The position numbers and the translations under genes were made by a program. 62,716 nt of DNA, taken from NCBI GenBank assembly GCA_039026595.1, contig JBCCMA010000003.1:1-62716 (forward strand), written 5' to 3'. Under the pieces are notes generated by a model. That model saw nothing but the letters and a program-made list of their open reading frames with translations, was not told where the DNA came from and searched no databases. Positions within the stretch are counted from its first letter, which is position 1; every line of letters begins with the position of its first letter. This stretch comes from JBCCMA01 sp039026595 (GTDB lineage: Bacteria > Pseudomonadota > Gammaproteobacteria > Steroidobacterales > JBCCMA01). This document shows positions 16,791-25,510 of the stretch, in pieces.

Positions 16791-17369
16791 ATGGCCAAGC
16801 TCTATTTTTACTATTCGGCAATGAACGCGGGAAAGTCCACCGCGCTGTTACAGTCCAATCACAACTACCGCGAGCGCGGCATGAATACGCTGGTCTTCAC
16901 GCCGGCCGTGGACACACGACACGGAGACGGACTGGTCAAATCGCGCATCGGCATTGAAACCGATGCCATCAGCGTCACGCCAGACGAGGACATACTCGCC
17001 TACGTTCGGCGTGAAGCGCTCCAGCAAACCATCCACTGCGTGCTCGTGGACGAAGCGCAGTTTCTGTCCCGGGACCAGGTGTTCCAGCTCGGTGAAGTCT
17101 GCGACCGACTGGATATTCCGGTGCTTGCTTACGGATTGCGGACAGATTTCCAGGGCGAGTTGTTCGAGGGAAGTCACTACCTGCTGGCGTGGGCGGACAA
17201 CCTCAAAGAGATCAAAACCGTGTGCCATTGCGGCAAGAAAGCCACGATGGTCGTGCGCATAAGCGAAGACGGAACGCCGGTCAGTGACGGCGACCAGGTG
17301 GCCATCGGTGGTAATGAACTCTATGTCTCAACCTGCCGCCGTCACTACAAGTCCGCGCTGCGACTTTAG
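16791..17369 (+). CDS. tdk: Thymidine kinase, type II
   Basis: 192 residues starting at ATG 16791 (MAKLYFYYSAMNAGKS). The P-loop MNAGKSTAL, the DEAQFL Walker-B/catalytic Glu segment, and the lasso with YGLRTDF are all present. A zinc site is formed by CHCGKK and the C-terminal CRRHY. It phosphorylates thymidine (and deoxyuridine) with ATP in pyrimidine salvage. Earlier in-frame starts would add a non-homologous N-terminus. Its stop overlaps, tail to tail, the end of a coding-like minus-strand frame at 17366. Confidence 0.96.
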   Translation: MAKLYFYYSAMNAGKSTALLQSNHNYRERGMNTLVFTPAVDTRHGDGLVKSRIGIETDAISVTPDEDILAYVRREALQQTIHCVLVDEAQFLSRDQVFQLGEVCDRLDIPVLAYGLRTDFQGELFEGSHYLLAWADNLKEIKTVCHCGKKATMVVRISEDGTPVSDGDQVAIGGNELYVSTCRRHYKSALRL

Positions 17370-17485
17370 CGAGCGCGTCGGAGCCTGAGCGTGGCGACGC
17401 CCTGCTCAAACACGATGTCCACCGGGATGCCCGCGTTGGCCAGCCGAGCGAGGGCCTGTTCCGCATCCCCCAGCGCAATGCCCTT
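17366..17485 (-). pseudogene. Coding-like frame without a canonical start codon, downstream of the Ntn hydrolase
   Basis: Between the Ntn-hydrolase stop (17487) and tdk there is an open minus-strand frame that reads DKGIALGDAEQALARLANAG, then IPVDIVFEQGVATLRLRRAR and stops at TAA (17366-17368). It has the composition of a real helix-strand-strand protein end and converges with tdk by a few bases. Going upstream the frame meets TGA within a dozen codons and contains no ATG, GTG or TTG that would give a full protein. It could be the tail of a decayed gene, a product reached by frameshifting from the upstream gene, or a small protein using a rare start such as ATT. I recognise no homologue. Confidence 0.35.
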
Positions 17486-17486
17486 A

Positions 17487-18062
17487 TCAGGTCGCGCTCA
17501 GCGCCACGCGCTTCAGTTCGACGGGCGCACAGCAGCCATCGTCAAAGTCGCAGGCGGCCGCCAGACCGGCCCGCGCGATGTCTTCGGGATCATCGCAGCG
17601 ATCGTACAGCGCGTGCATGGCCCCGATCGCGAGGCGCTTGCCGGACCCTATGGCCCAGAACCGGGTGTATTCGGCTACAGATCGATAGCTCTCAAGCTCA
17701 AACAAGCCGTTGCGGTTCACAATCAACGCACTGATCTGACTCGACTCTACCGGCTGATCTTTTTCTTCCTGCGGGTCCATGAAGTAATCCGACTTCATCA
17801 CCTCATGCAGCGCGCGGGCGCTGTCAAAAATTGACGTGGCACTTGAAAAATCGAGCTCGACTTTTTTCTCGCGCACGACCGCGTCCAGAATATGCTGGGT
17901 GGCCGACCAACCTGCCATGCCCAATACACTGTCACCGGCCTGAACGAGTTTCGAATGGTTGACGATGTATTCGGCCCGTATGACCAGATCGTCTTCACTC
18001 TCGGCGGTGTCCGCGCCGATCACCGCCGTATCGCCCTTGCGCACCGCGACGATAATCGACAT
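17487..18062 (-). CDS. HslV/20S-proteasome-like Ntn hydrolase
   Basis: 191 residues starting MSIIVAVRKGDTAVIGADT, which lines up with the N-terminus of HslV (TTIVSVRR...). After Met removal a Ser would be the N-terminal nucleophile in place of Thr. GADTAESEDDL, LGMAGWSATQHIL and FWAIGSGKRLAIGAM are the other strand/turn elements of the proteasome beta fold. No hslU or protease ATPase is nearby. The ATG overlaps the stop of the DUF2007 gene (ATGA). It could be a stand-alone amidohydrolase or peptidase; activity is inferred from fold only. Confidence 0.8.
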   Translation of the reverse strand: MSIIVAVRKGDTAVIGADTAESEDDLVIRAEYIVNHSKLVQAGDSVLGMAGWSATQHILDAVVREKKVELDFSSATSIFDSARALHEVMKSDYFMDPQEEKDQPVESSQISALIVNRNGLFELESYRSVAEYTRFWAIGSGKRLAIGAMHALYDRCDDPEDIARAGLAAACDFDDGCCAPVELKRVALSAT

Positions 18063-18406
18063 CAGTCCCGCACCCGCGGCGTGTCCGGCGATGCCTGCTG
18101 ACACTGCCAGCAGGTTTCAAAAGCCGCGGTATTGGCTTCCCCGCAATGGCTGCAGGTCCAACGCTTTCCCTGCGCCGTACGTGACTCGTATTCCTCGATG
18201 ATCTTCTTCGCTCTAATCTCATTAACCGGCGTGACAAACACGCGCGTGTCTGAAATCTCGGCAACGCCGGGGTAGGCGGCCGACAGGGCCCCGCCACGCA
18301 GTTCGACCTCAATGCCAGACGACTCGAGCAAACCGCGAATCAGATTGCCTTCAATCAGGTTCGCAGCGCGATGAACACAAATGCGCGTGTCGCGAAAGGG
18401 CCTCAT
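18062..18406 (-). CDS. DUF2007 protein with C-terminal zinc ribbon
   Basis: 114 residues starting at ATG 18406 (MRPFRDTRICVHRAANL). The first 75 residues are a DUF2007-type domain (NLIEGNLIRGLLESSGIEVE, then FVTPVNEIRAKKIIEEYES), a small ferredoxin-like fold labelled putative signal transducer. A zinc ribbon follows: WTCSHCGEANTAAFETCWQC, i.e. CxxC-x10-CxxC. Translationally coupled at both ends (ATGA) to the MAPEG gene before it and to the Ntn hydrolase after it. Role unknown; the ribbon suggests binding to protein or nucleic acid. Confidence 0.8.
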   Translation of the reverse strand: MRPFRDTRICVHRAANLIEGNLIRGLLESSGIEVELRGGALSAAYPGVAEISDTRVFVTPVNEIRAKKIIEEYESRTAQGKRWTCSHCGEANTAAFETCWQCQQASPDTPRVRD

Positions 18407-18837
18407 GCGCCGAGCGCCGCGCGTGCATTGCTCACAAGACGAACCCACATGTAGCCCACCACGCCCACGCTGGCAAAAAATGCGGTCATGCGCAGCAAGA
18501 CATTATTGATGGTGATGTGGATGAGGCTGTGCACCGCTCTGGCAACCACATAGACCCAGGCGAGCTGAACCATCAGATCGTCCGACATTCGTGTGGCGAT
18601 CGCTGCCAGACACACGGCGTAAAACAACACCGTCATCTCGAACAGGTTGGTGTAGTTGCGAGCCGCCTGCAGCATGCGCGTGGGTGCATCGTCCGCGAAG
18701 ATGTTGAGGCGAAAATCGCCAATGCTGACGCGTCTGTTTCGCGTTGCGGCGATTCGCTGAATCAGCATGACGGCGGCAACCAGAAAAGTGACCAGCACCA
18801 GTGCGGCCATCGGGAAAAGGAGGCGGATATCGTTCAT
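18403..18837 (-). CDS. MAPEG-family integral membrane protein
   Basis: 144 residues, four hydrophobic segments. The start ATG 18837 gives MNDIRLLFPMAAL, a natural membrane N-terminus; a longer in-frame start adds 48 implausible residues. Conserved signs are RNYTNLFEMTVLFYAVCLAA (residues about 60-80; the N-x-x-E pair) and VYVVARAVHSLIHI. MAPEG members are glutathione-using or eicosanoid-type membrane enzymes in eukaryotes; bacterial members of this type have no settled function. First gene of the coupled trio. Confidence 0.8.
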   Translation of the reverse strand: MNDIRLLFPMAALVLVTFLVAAVMLIQRIAATRNRRVSIGDFRLNIFADDAPTRMLQAARNYTNLFEMTVLFYAVCLAAIATRMSDDLMVQLAWVYVVARAVHSLIHITINNVLLRMTAFFASVGVVGYMWVRLVSNARAALGA

Positions 18838-18895
18838 AGCGCGGCATTGTGGTTTTGAGCAGTGCGAAGTGTACCCGAACGGCGCGCGCGGGCGC

Positions 18896-19843
18896 TCACG
18901 GGTTGCCAGCGGCGTCACGCGCCCTTCGGTACCACCAGCCGTACACCACGCCGAACAGCGCGCTCGGCAGCATGGCTGCAAACATCAACGAGATCGCGGG
19001 CCGGATGAAGTCATGGTGCAGCCACGCGCCGGGCGACAGTGACGCGTCTGGCGGACGAAACACCGGCGTGATGAAACCGTGGATGTTAACGAACGCGGCA
19101 GTAAACACGACCAGAATACCAAGCCCGAACACACCACCGCGCGCGGCGGCACCGACGCGTGTTCGCATCGCCATGTCGCGCGCCACGCGCGCGGACACGG
19201 CGAAAGACACCGCCAGTGCGATCATCGTTGCCAATACAACAGCCGGAAACAGTCGCGTCGGCGCCATGAGCACGATGGGCCAGCCAGCCAAACTGCCGAC
19301 GAACAGCAGGGCAAGCGCAAGTCGAAGGCCCGAACGACGAGCGGACGCGATCGGCAACCGCGCCGCCAGCCACCACAGCGCCAGGGACACAAGGGCCGGA
19401 CCAGGTAACAGGGTGCTTCTCGGCTGCGGTCGATCGAGCGCTTCATCAATGATTCCGGCCATCGAGTCGACCGCGTCAGACTCGGGGGTGACACCGTCCC
19501 GCGCCAGAGGGGCGATGTCCCGCTCGTCACTGCCCGGCCGGGTCAGCAACATGGCCGACGGCGCGCGCTGGCCGGGCAGCGTGATATCCGTCATGACCTC
19601 CGAAAACGTGCCCTCGGCGCCGCACGGCGTTGGCGGCCCGAACTCGATATCGGGATAGCGCTGTCTGAATACGTCGCGTCGGGCGCGCTCAAGCTCGCCG
19701 CACACGCCCACCCAGTATGGGCCTGCGACCCGTGAGTAGCGCGGCTCCGATGACCAGAAGCTCACGTCCGCCACCGTGGCATACAGGCCCCACACCAGCA
19801 CGGCGAGGGCAACGGCGATTGATCCCTTCAGAGGCGTCATCAT
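18896..19843 (-). CDS. Multi-pass membrane protein of unknown function
   Basis: 315 residues from ATG 19843 (a second ATG follows directly). One N-terminal membrane segment (IAVALAVLVWGLYATVA), then a periplasmic-looking domain of about 110 residues with two Cys (VCGELERARR and PTPCGAEG) that could form a disulfide, then four to five membrane helices to the C-terminus (LVSLALWWLAARL; LALALLFVGSLAG; FPAVVLATMIALAVSFAVS; GLGILVVFTAAFV; LMFAAMLPSALFGVVYGWWY). I recognise no family. Divergent from the metallopeptidase gene with about 97 bp between. Confidence 0.65.
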   Translation of the reverse strand: MMTPLKGSIAVALAVLVWGLYATVADVSFWSSEPRYSRVAGPYWVGVCGELERARRDVFRQRYPDIEFGPPTPCGAEGTFSEVMTDITLPGQRAPSAMLLTRPGSDERDIAPLARDGVTPESDAVDSMAGIIDEALDRPQPRSTLLPGPALVSLALWWLAARLPIASARRSGLRLALALLFVGSLAGWPIVLMAPTRLFPAVVLATMIALAVSFAVSARVARDMAMRTRVGAAARGGVFGLGILVVFTAAFVNIHGFITPVFRPPDASLSPGAWLHHDFIRPAISLMFAAMLPSALFGVVYGWWYRRARDAAGNP

Positions 19844-19872
19844 CCGAGTATACCGAGCCGCGGTTCGGACCC

Positions 19873-19881
19873 TGCTACACT
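19873..19881 (+). promoter_or_regulatory. Candidate extended -10 promoter of the zinc metallopeptidase gene
   Basis: TGCTACACT at 19873-19881 gives TACACT as -10 with an upstream TGn extension. No convincing -35. The gene starts 60 bp downstream at 19941. Confidence 0.35.
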
Positions 19882-19940
19882 TCGCAAAAACAACAATAAG
19901 TGACGCGCGCAAGCGGTCACCGACATCCGGGGAGAACATC

Positions 19941-20771
19941 ATGCGCTGGGAGAAAGGCCGACGCAGCCGAAACGTCGTGGACGCACGGGGACGACGTGGA
20001 CGCAAGACCGCCACGCTGAGCGGCGGCGCGATCATTCTGGCACTGATCGCCATGTTTCTGTTTGGTCAGGACCCCGGGTCACTTTTGCAAAGCGGTGGCG
20101 GCACACCGTCGACGTCGGCGCCCGTTAATGATCCCGCCGAAGCACAGGTCATGGACTTTCTCTCGGTGGTCCTCGGTGACACCGAAGATGTCTGGGGTCA
20201 GCTGTTCGCGGCAAGCGGCAGCCGTTATCGCCAGCCCAAGCTGGTCATTTTCCGCGATCAGGTGCAGTCAGCGTGCGGCTTTGCGTCGGCGGCGAGCGGC
20301 CCGTTCTACTGTCCGGGCGACAGCCAGCTTTATATGGACCTGAGCTTTCTGTCGCAACTGGAGAAGATGGGCGCCAGCGGCGACTTTGCGCTGGCCTACG
20401 TTGTGGCGCATGAAGTGGGACACCACATCCAGAACCTGACGGGCCGAGCGCGGGACGTGCAGGACGCCAAACGCCGCAGCAGCAAGACGCAGGCCAACCA
20501 GTTGCAAATCCGGATGGAATTGGAAGCCGACTGCTATGCGGGCGTGTGGGCGCACCACGCGCAGAGACAACGCAATATTCTGGAACGCGGTGATGTCGAA
20601 GAAGGGCTGCGCGCGGCCGCGTCGGTCGGCGACGATCATCTGCAGCGACAGGCGCGCGGCTATGTGGTGCCCGAGTCGTTCACCCACGGCACGTCCGAGC
20701 AGCGCATGACGTGGTTTCGGCGCGGCATCGAAACCGGCAACGTATCGGCCTGCAATACGTTCGGCAGCTAG
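19941..20771 (+). CDS. Neutral zinc metallopeptidase, YpfJ type
   Basis: 276 residues. Cytoplasmic N-terminus rich in Arg (RRSRNVVDARGRRGRK), one membrane anchor (IILALIAMFLFG, about residues 31-44), then a periplasmic peptidase-like domain: YVVAHEVGHHIQNLTG holds the HExxH zinc motif and ELEADCYAGVWAHH the third ligand. SACGFASAASGPFYCPGD is the other signature of the family. Good ribosome-binding site (GGGGAG, 7 bases from ATG). Proteolytic substrate is not known. Its stop overlaps that of the lipoprotein gene on the other strand. Confidence 0.88.
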   Translation: MRWEKGRRSRNVVDARGRRGRKTATLSGGAIILALIAMFLFGQDPGSLLQSGGGTPSTSAPVNDPAEAQVMDFLSVVLGDTEDVWGQLFAASGSRYRQPKLVIFRDQVQSACGFASAASGPFYCPGDSQLYMDLSFLSQLEKMGASGDFALAYVVAHEVGHHIQNLTGRARDVQDAKRRSSKTQANQLQIRMELEADCYAGVWAHHAQRQRNILERGDVEEGLRAAASVGDDHLQRQARGYVVPESFTHGTSEQRMTWFRRGIETGNVSACNTFGS

Positions 20772-21418
20772 TTCGTCGGCCCGCGTTCGAGTTTGTCGAT
20801 GGACACCGAGTCGAGCGCTTTTTCGATCGTCCTGAACGACACGTCGGCGCCCTCAACCGCAACCACATAGCGGTCCGCAACAAACACCACCTTGCTGCCC
20901 TGAGAGCCGCTGTCAGACTCATCGAAGGACTCGAGAGCGCGGTGGCCCTTGTAGGTGACGGTCCGACTAAAGCCGGTTTCGGTCTCCTCGTAGAAGTCCG
21001 AGTCGATCCAGTCGAGCGTCATGGCCGCCACACCCTGCAGAGATCCGATGTCGGCAACATTGACGGTCAATGTGCCACCGGCATCGTCGCGGTAAACCGC
21101 TTCGGCGTTGGACACCTGAATGCCGAACATACCGTTGCGAGACGCATTCAGACTGCTGCGGTCCAGCCCGGCAAGCCGCTTGGGCAGCACTTCACGCAAC
21201 ACCTCCGTCGACACCGTCTCGACGCTGTCGCCGGTCAGGGCCTTTGCAAACTCGCCAATAGCGGCCTCGACCTGTTCACCCGAAACATCGCCATCCATTG
21301 AGAAATTGATCTCGCGGTCCGGTTCCGGCGGCGGGGGCGGTGGCTCCGGTTCTCCGCAGCCGACAAGCACGGCGGCAATCGAACCGGCGAGTGCAAGTGA
21401 CAGGTAATCTGTTTTCAT
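20768..21418 (-). CDS. Lipoprotein of unknown function
   Basis: 216 residues with a clear lipoprotein signal (SLALAGSIAAVLVGCGE, lipobox LVGC) followed by a PEPPPPPPEP linker. The mature part looks like a mixed alpha/beta sensor-like fold: an acidic N-terminal helix region (VSGEQVEAAIGEFAKAL), repeated beta strands and TVTYKGHRALESF. No family recognised. The ATG overlaps the ctpA stop (ATGA), so it is the fourth gene of gpmI-envC-ctpA; a role with the protease or in the periplasm is inferred. Confidence 0.75.
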   Translation of the reverse strand: MKTDYLSLALAGSIAAVLVGCGEPEPPPPPPEPDREINFSMDGDVSGEQVEAAIGEFAKALTGDSVETVSTEVLREVLPKRLAGLDRSSLNASRNGMFGIQVSNAEAVYRDDAGGTLTVNVADIGSLQGVAAMTLDWIDSDFYEETETGFSRTVTYKGHRALESFDESDSGSQGSKVVFVADRYVVAVEGADVSFRTIEKALDSVSIDKLERGPTN

Positions 21419-22638
21419 AATGCGTTGACCGTGTTGTGGAGCTCATCAACCGCACGCGACACGGCGTAGTCACGTTTGGCCAACGGCGCGACAGCAGACA
21501 GACCCTCGGCGAAATCCGCGGGACGCGTACCGGTCAGCCGACGATCAGGCTGTATGCCCAAACCGTGAATAGAGCGACCCGAGGGGGTGTAGTAGCGCGA
21601 TGTGGTCAGCTTCATGGCGCGTCCCTTTGACAGCGGCACGATGCTTTGTACCGAACCTTTGCCGTAGGTCGTGTCGCCCATGATCACCGCGCGGCCATGG
21701 TCCTGGAGCGCGCCGGCCACAATCTCGGACGCGGACGCACTGCCGGCGTTGACGAGCACAACGACCCGAGCACCATTGGTCAGGTCGCCGGCGTGCGCGC
21801 TGAATCCGAAGTCGGCACTGTCTGTTCGACCGTCGGCCGTAACGATTACGCCATCATCGAGAAACGCATCGGACACCTCCACGGCCGCGTCCAGCAAGCC
21901 GCCGGGGTTATTGCGCAAATCGAGCACCACACCGTCCAGATCTCCGTTGTTAGTGTCCTGCAGCGCCAGAAGCGACTCGGCCACCTCACGCCCGGTGGTC
22001 TCGGAGAACTGACGAATCCGCAGGTAACCGAGGCCCGGTTCGAGTAACTCGGAACGCACGCTGTGCAACTCGATGCGCGTGCGTACCAGATTGAAATGCA
22101 GCAGACCGTCCACACCCTCGCGGCTCACCGACAGCCGCACGGGCGTACCGATCTCGCCGCGCATACGTTCAACGCTCGCATCCAGATCTTCGGGATCGAC
22201 CGGCACATCGTCCACGCTTTGGATCGTGTCCCCAGGCGCGATGCCAGCGCGCGCCGCCGGCGTGTCATCAATCGGCGCCACGATGGTGACGGACTGGTCG
22301 CGCAGGCTGATCTCCACGCCGATACCGGCGTAGTTTCCCTCAGTCGAGATGCGCATCTCCCGAAACTTGCGATCGTCGAGAAACGCCGAGTGCGGATCGA
22401 GGCTCTTCAGAATGCCCTCCACCGCCGCCTCGATCAGAACCCGATCGTCCACCGGCTCGACATAATCCCGTTTCACCCTTTCGAGCACTTCGGCAAGCAG
22501 CCGCGCTTCTTCCCATGACAGCTCGTCCGACGGTTCCGGCTCAGCATCCACATCCGCGTGAACACGCGGCAACGCGAGCGCCACACCAATCAAGGCGCCG
22601 AGCGCAATCGAAAGACAAACACGATGGATCTGGGTCAT
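21415..22638 (-). CDS. ctpA: S41 C-terminal processing peptidase
   Basis: 407 residues from ATG 22638, opening with a signal peptide (CLSIALGALIGVALALPRVHA). Order: N-terminal helices (VLERVKRDYVEPVDD), a PDZ domain (GIGVEISLRDQSVTIVAP, about residues 85-170), and the S41 protease core with the catalytic Ser in NAGSASASEIVAGAL and Lys in TTYGKGSVQSI. LDLRNNPGGLLDAA is the conserved core strand. Periplasmic serine protease that trims C-termini, in some bacteria acting on peptidoglycan hydrolases; placement just after envC supports a wall-remodelling link. Confidence 0.93.
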   Translation of the reverse strand: MTQIHRVCLSIALGALIGVALALPRVHADVDAEPEPSDELSWEEARLLAEVLERVKRDYVEPVDDRVLIEAAVEGILKSLDPHSAFLDDRKFREMRISTEGNYAGIGVEISLRDQSVTIVAPIDDTPAARAGIAPGDTIQSVDDVPVDPEDLDASVERMRGEIGTPVRLSVSREGVDGLLHFNLVRTRIELHSVRSELLEPGLGYLRIRQFSETTGREVAESLLALQDTNNGDLDGVVLDLRNNPGGLLDAAVEVSDAFLDDGVIVTADGRTDSADFGFSAHAGDLTNGARVVVLVNAGSASASEIVAGALQDHGRAVIMGDTTYGKGSVQSIVPLSKGRAMKLTTSRYYTPSGRSIHGLGIQPDRRLTGTRPADFAEGLSAVAPLAKRDYAVSRAVDELHNTVNAL

Positions 22639-22722
22639 AAGGCCGAACGCCTCATATTCGGGTCGGCCTACGAACATAGCACAGCGTTTTGCTCGTCGGG
22701 CGAGCCCGTGCGCAGTCCACGT

Positions 22723-23892
22723 TTAGCGACCGGACACGGTCGACGCGAACCAGTCATGCGGGTTCAGTGGCTTGCTGGCGCGACGGATTTCGAAGTAAAG
22801 CGCCGTACGCGTCTGCCCGCCGCTATCGCCGACGGCGGCTAATATGTCACCTGCATCCACCCACTCACCGGCCTCCCGCGCCAACGATTCGTTGAAGCCG
22901 TAGAGACTGATGTAGTTGTCGCTATGCTCAAGTACGGTCAAAAGACCGAGCCCCGGCAACCAGTCGGCGTACGCCACGCGACCCCGGGCGATGGCGCGAA
23001 CGGCCGTCCCGCGCTCGGCGCCCACGAGGACCCCGTTCCAACGCACATCTGCGCTGCCACGCGGTTGCCCGAAGTCTGCCAGCAACTGACCTGTAATAGG
23101 CCACGCCAGCTCCCCCTTCAGCTTGGGGAACGCATTTTTGCTGGCCACGGGGAAGTTCTTGAGGATCGCCTGCAAATCTGCGATCAATCCCTCAAGCCGT
23201 GCCTGCTCGCGTTCGAGGGTGGCTCTCTCGCCGTTGCCCGTTTCGATTCTTTGGCGAATGCGTGCGATCAACTGAGCACGCTCGGCACGTGTTGCGGCCA
23301 GTGTTTCCCGCCCACGGTTTTCTGACGCGATTTTTTGCTGGAGCGTCGCCTCGGTCTTCACCACTTGTTCTGCGACCTGCTTGAGCGCTTCAAGGCGTTT
23401 GGCGACCGCCCGTATTGCTTGCGCGCGCCGTTCAGAGAACAGCCGATAATAAGTACCCATGCGGCCGACAAATGCCGGGTCTTCCTGATTGAGCATCAGC
23501 TGTATGCGTTCGCGCCCACCGCTTAGAAAGGCCGATCGCACCTGGCTGGCCAGCTCGCTTCGGTCCGCTGCAAGGGCGGCCTCAAGCTCCGCCTCGCGAG
23601 CGCGCAGCGCATTGAGTTCTTCCCGTGTTGCGTGGATGGCATGGCCGAGTTCGGAAAGTTGACGGTCGGCCGCCTGTACCTCGAGATCGAGTTTGCGAAG
23701 CTCGGCGACGCCGCTATCGAGACGGGTCACATCACGGGCGATCTGTTCGTTGACGGCCTCGATGCGCTGGCGCAATGCCTTAAGCCTTGCTTCATTGTCA
23801 TCGGCGACCGCCCAACCCGGCCACGTTGCCAGCACGACGAGCAGCGCCGCGCACCAGCTTGAGACACGCTGATCCGCGCGAGCCCCCGACAT
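22723..23892 (-). CDS. envC: EnvC-like amidase activator (coiled coil plus degenerate LytM domain)
   Basis: 389 residues from ATG 23892, overlapping the gpmI stop (ATGA); a GTG sits one codon earlier. Signal peptide (CAALLVVLATWPGWAVA), then a long coiled coil (residues about 30-250) and a C-terminal LytM/M23 domain. The zinc-site residues of active M23 enzymes are absent: WNGVLVGAERG stands where HxGxD is expected and EHSDNYISLYGFN lacks the usual His, as in E. coli EnvC. It should therefore activate septal amidases rather than cut peptidoglycan itself. Confidence 0.9.
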   Translation of the reverse strand: MSGARADQRVSSWCAALLVVLATWPGWAVADDNEARLKALRQRIEAVNEQIARDVTRLDSGVAELRKLDLEVQAADRQLSELGHAIHATREELNALRAREAELEAALAADRSELASQVRSAFLSGGRERIQLMLNQEDPAFVGRMGTYYRLFSERRAQAIRAVAKRLEALKQVAEQVVKTEATLQQKIASENRGRETLAATRAERAQLIARIRQRIETGNGERATLEREQARLEGLIADLQAILKNFPVASKNAFPKLKGELAWPITGQLLADFGQPRGSADVRWNGVLVGAERGTAVRAIARGRVAYADWLPGLGLLTVLEHSDNYISLYGFNESLAREAGEWVDAGDILAAVGDSGGQTRTALYFEIRRASKPLNPHDWFASTVSGR

Positions 23893-25418
23893 CACAACAA
23901 CAAAGAGCGGCCGGACATCTCTTCCGGTTGTGGTAGCCCCATCAGCGCCAGCAGCGTCGGCGCGAGATCAGCGAGGATGCCGCCCTCACGCAGTTCGCCG
24001 TCCTGACCGTGCAGTACAAGTGGCACAGGGAACGTGGTGTGCGCGGTGTGCGGTTCACCGGTCTGCGGGTTGATCATCTGTTCCGCATTGCCGTGGTCCG
24101 CGGTCACCAGCATGACGCCGCCGGCGCGGGCCATGGCCTCGCGGACACGCTCGAGACCCTGATCAACCGCTTCCACTGCCTTGACTGCCGCATCAAAGTC
24201 GCCGCAGTGCCCCACCATATCCGGGTTTGCGTAATTGCAGATGATCGCATCAAACTCGCGGCTGTCGATCGCAGCGACCAGCTTGTCCGTGACCTCGGCC
24301 GCGCTCATCTCAGGCTGCAGGTCGTAGGTCCGGACCTTGGGGGAGGGCACGAGGATGCGCGCTTCCCCATCAAACGGCACCTCAACGCCACCGTTAAAAA
24401 AGAACGTGACGTGTGGGTACTTCTCGGTCTCGGCAATACGCAGTTGTTGCAGCCCGTGGCCTGCGACCACTTCACCAAAAACGTTGGGCAAGGACTGCGG
24501 CGCGAACGCGACCGGCGTATTGAAGTCCGCGTGATACCGGGTAAGACACACATAATGCTGCAACGACACGAATCGGCGCGGCGCAAAGGCGTCAAAGTCA
24601 GGCTCGATAAACGCCCGTGTCAGCTGACGCGCGCGGTCGGCTCGATAGTTCCAGAAGATGACCGCGTCGCCGTCCTCGATGATCGGCGTATCCGCTATGC
24701 GCACCGGAGAGACAAATTCATCCGACTCGTCGCGGGCGTACGCATCCGCCAAGGCGGTCAGAGCATCCGGGGCCGTTTGCTCGCTCATTCCCTCGGTGTA
24801 CAGCCGATAGGCTTTTTCGACTCGCTCCCACCGATTATCGCGATCCATGGCGTAGAACCGCCCGGTGAGCGACGCGATGCAGCCCACACCTTCGCGGGCA
24901 AGTAGCGCCTCCAGTTTTTCGATCGACGGTCCGGCGCTGCGCGGTGGCATGTCGCGACCGTCGAGCATGGCGTGGACCGCCAGATTCTGCACGCCGCGGG
25001 CGCGCGCCATCCGGATAAGCGCGTGCAAGTGTTTTTCGTGTGAGTGCACACCGCCCGGACTCAGCAGACCAAGGAAGTGCAGCGTTTTACCCGAAGCCCT
25101 ACAAGCGTCCATGGCATCGATGAGCGCTGGGTTATCCAGAACGCTGCCGTCGTCGACTGCGCGGCTGATACGCGTGTAATCCTGATACACGATACGCCCC
25201 GCGCCGATATTGAGGTGGCCCACCTCAGAGTTGCCCATCTGTCCGTCCGGAAGACCAACCTGCTCACCGGACGTGTGGATCAACGTCTGGACGCCCTCAC
25301 GACAAATGCGATCCCAGCCGGGCTTCTCGGCGGCCATCACCGCGTTGCCATCGCGGGCCTCGTTATGTCCAAATCCGTCAAGAATAATGAGCGCGACGGG
25401 GCGCGGTTGTTGGGTCAT
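23892..25418 (-). CDS. gpmI: Cofactor-independent phosphoglycerate mutase
   Basis: 508 residues from ATG 25418 (MTQQPRPVALIILDGFG). Interconverts 3- and 2-phosphoglycerate in glycolysis with two Mn ions. The phosphoserine is Ser64 in GQMGNSEVGHLNIGAG; other markers are LLSPGGVHSH, AMLDGRD, ASLTGRFYAMDRD, FWNYRADRARQ and VTADHGNAE. A much longer in-frame N-terminal extension (to 26360) crosses opposite-strand genes and is not real. First gene of the envC-ctpA operon, a gammaproteobacterial arrangement. Confidence 0.97.
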   Translation of the reverse strand: MTQQPRPVALIILDGFGHNEARDGNAVMAAEKPGWDRICREGVQTLIHTSGEQVGLPDGQMGNSEVGHLNIGAGRIVYQDYTRISRAVDDGSVLDNPALIDAMDACRASGKTLHFLGLLSPGGVHSHEKHLHALIRMARARGVQNLAVHAMLDGRDMPPRSAGPSIEKLEALLAREGVGCIASLTGRFYAMDRDNRWERVEKAYRLYTEGMSEQTAPDALTALADAYARDESDEFVSPVRIADTPIIEDGDAVIFWNYRADRARQLTRAFIEPDFDAFAPRRFVSLQHYVCLTRYHADFNTPVAFAPQSLPNVFGEVVAGHGLQQLRIAETEKYPHVTFFFNGGVEVPFDGEARILVPSPKVRTYDLQPEMSAAEVTDKLVAAIDSREFDAIICNYANPDMVGHCGDFDAAVKAVEAVDQGLERVREAMARAGGVMLVTADHGNAEQMINPQTGEPHTAHTTFPVPLVLHGQDGELREGGILADLAPTLLALMGLPQPEEMSGRSLLL

Positions 25419-25510
25419 GTGGAACGATTCCGGTCGGGTATTACATGCTTGGGCGGAGTTTAGCAGCGTGCCGGGGCGACGCGCGCCGACACCCGGCGAC
25501 TGGTGACGGG

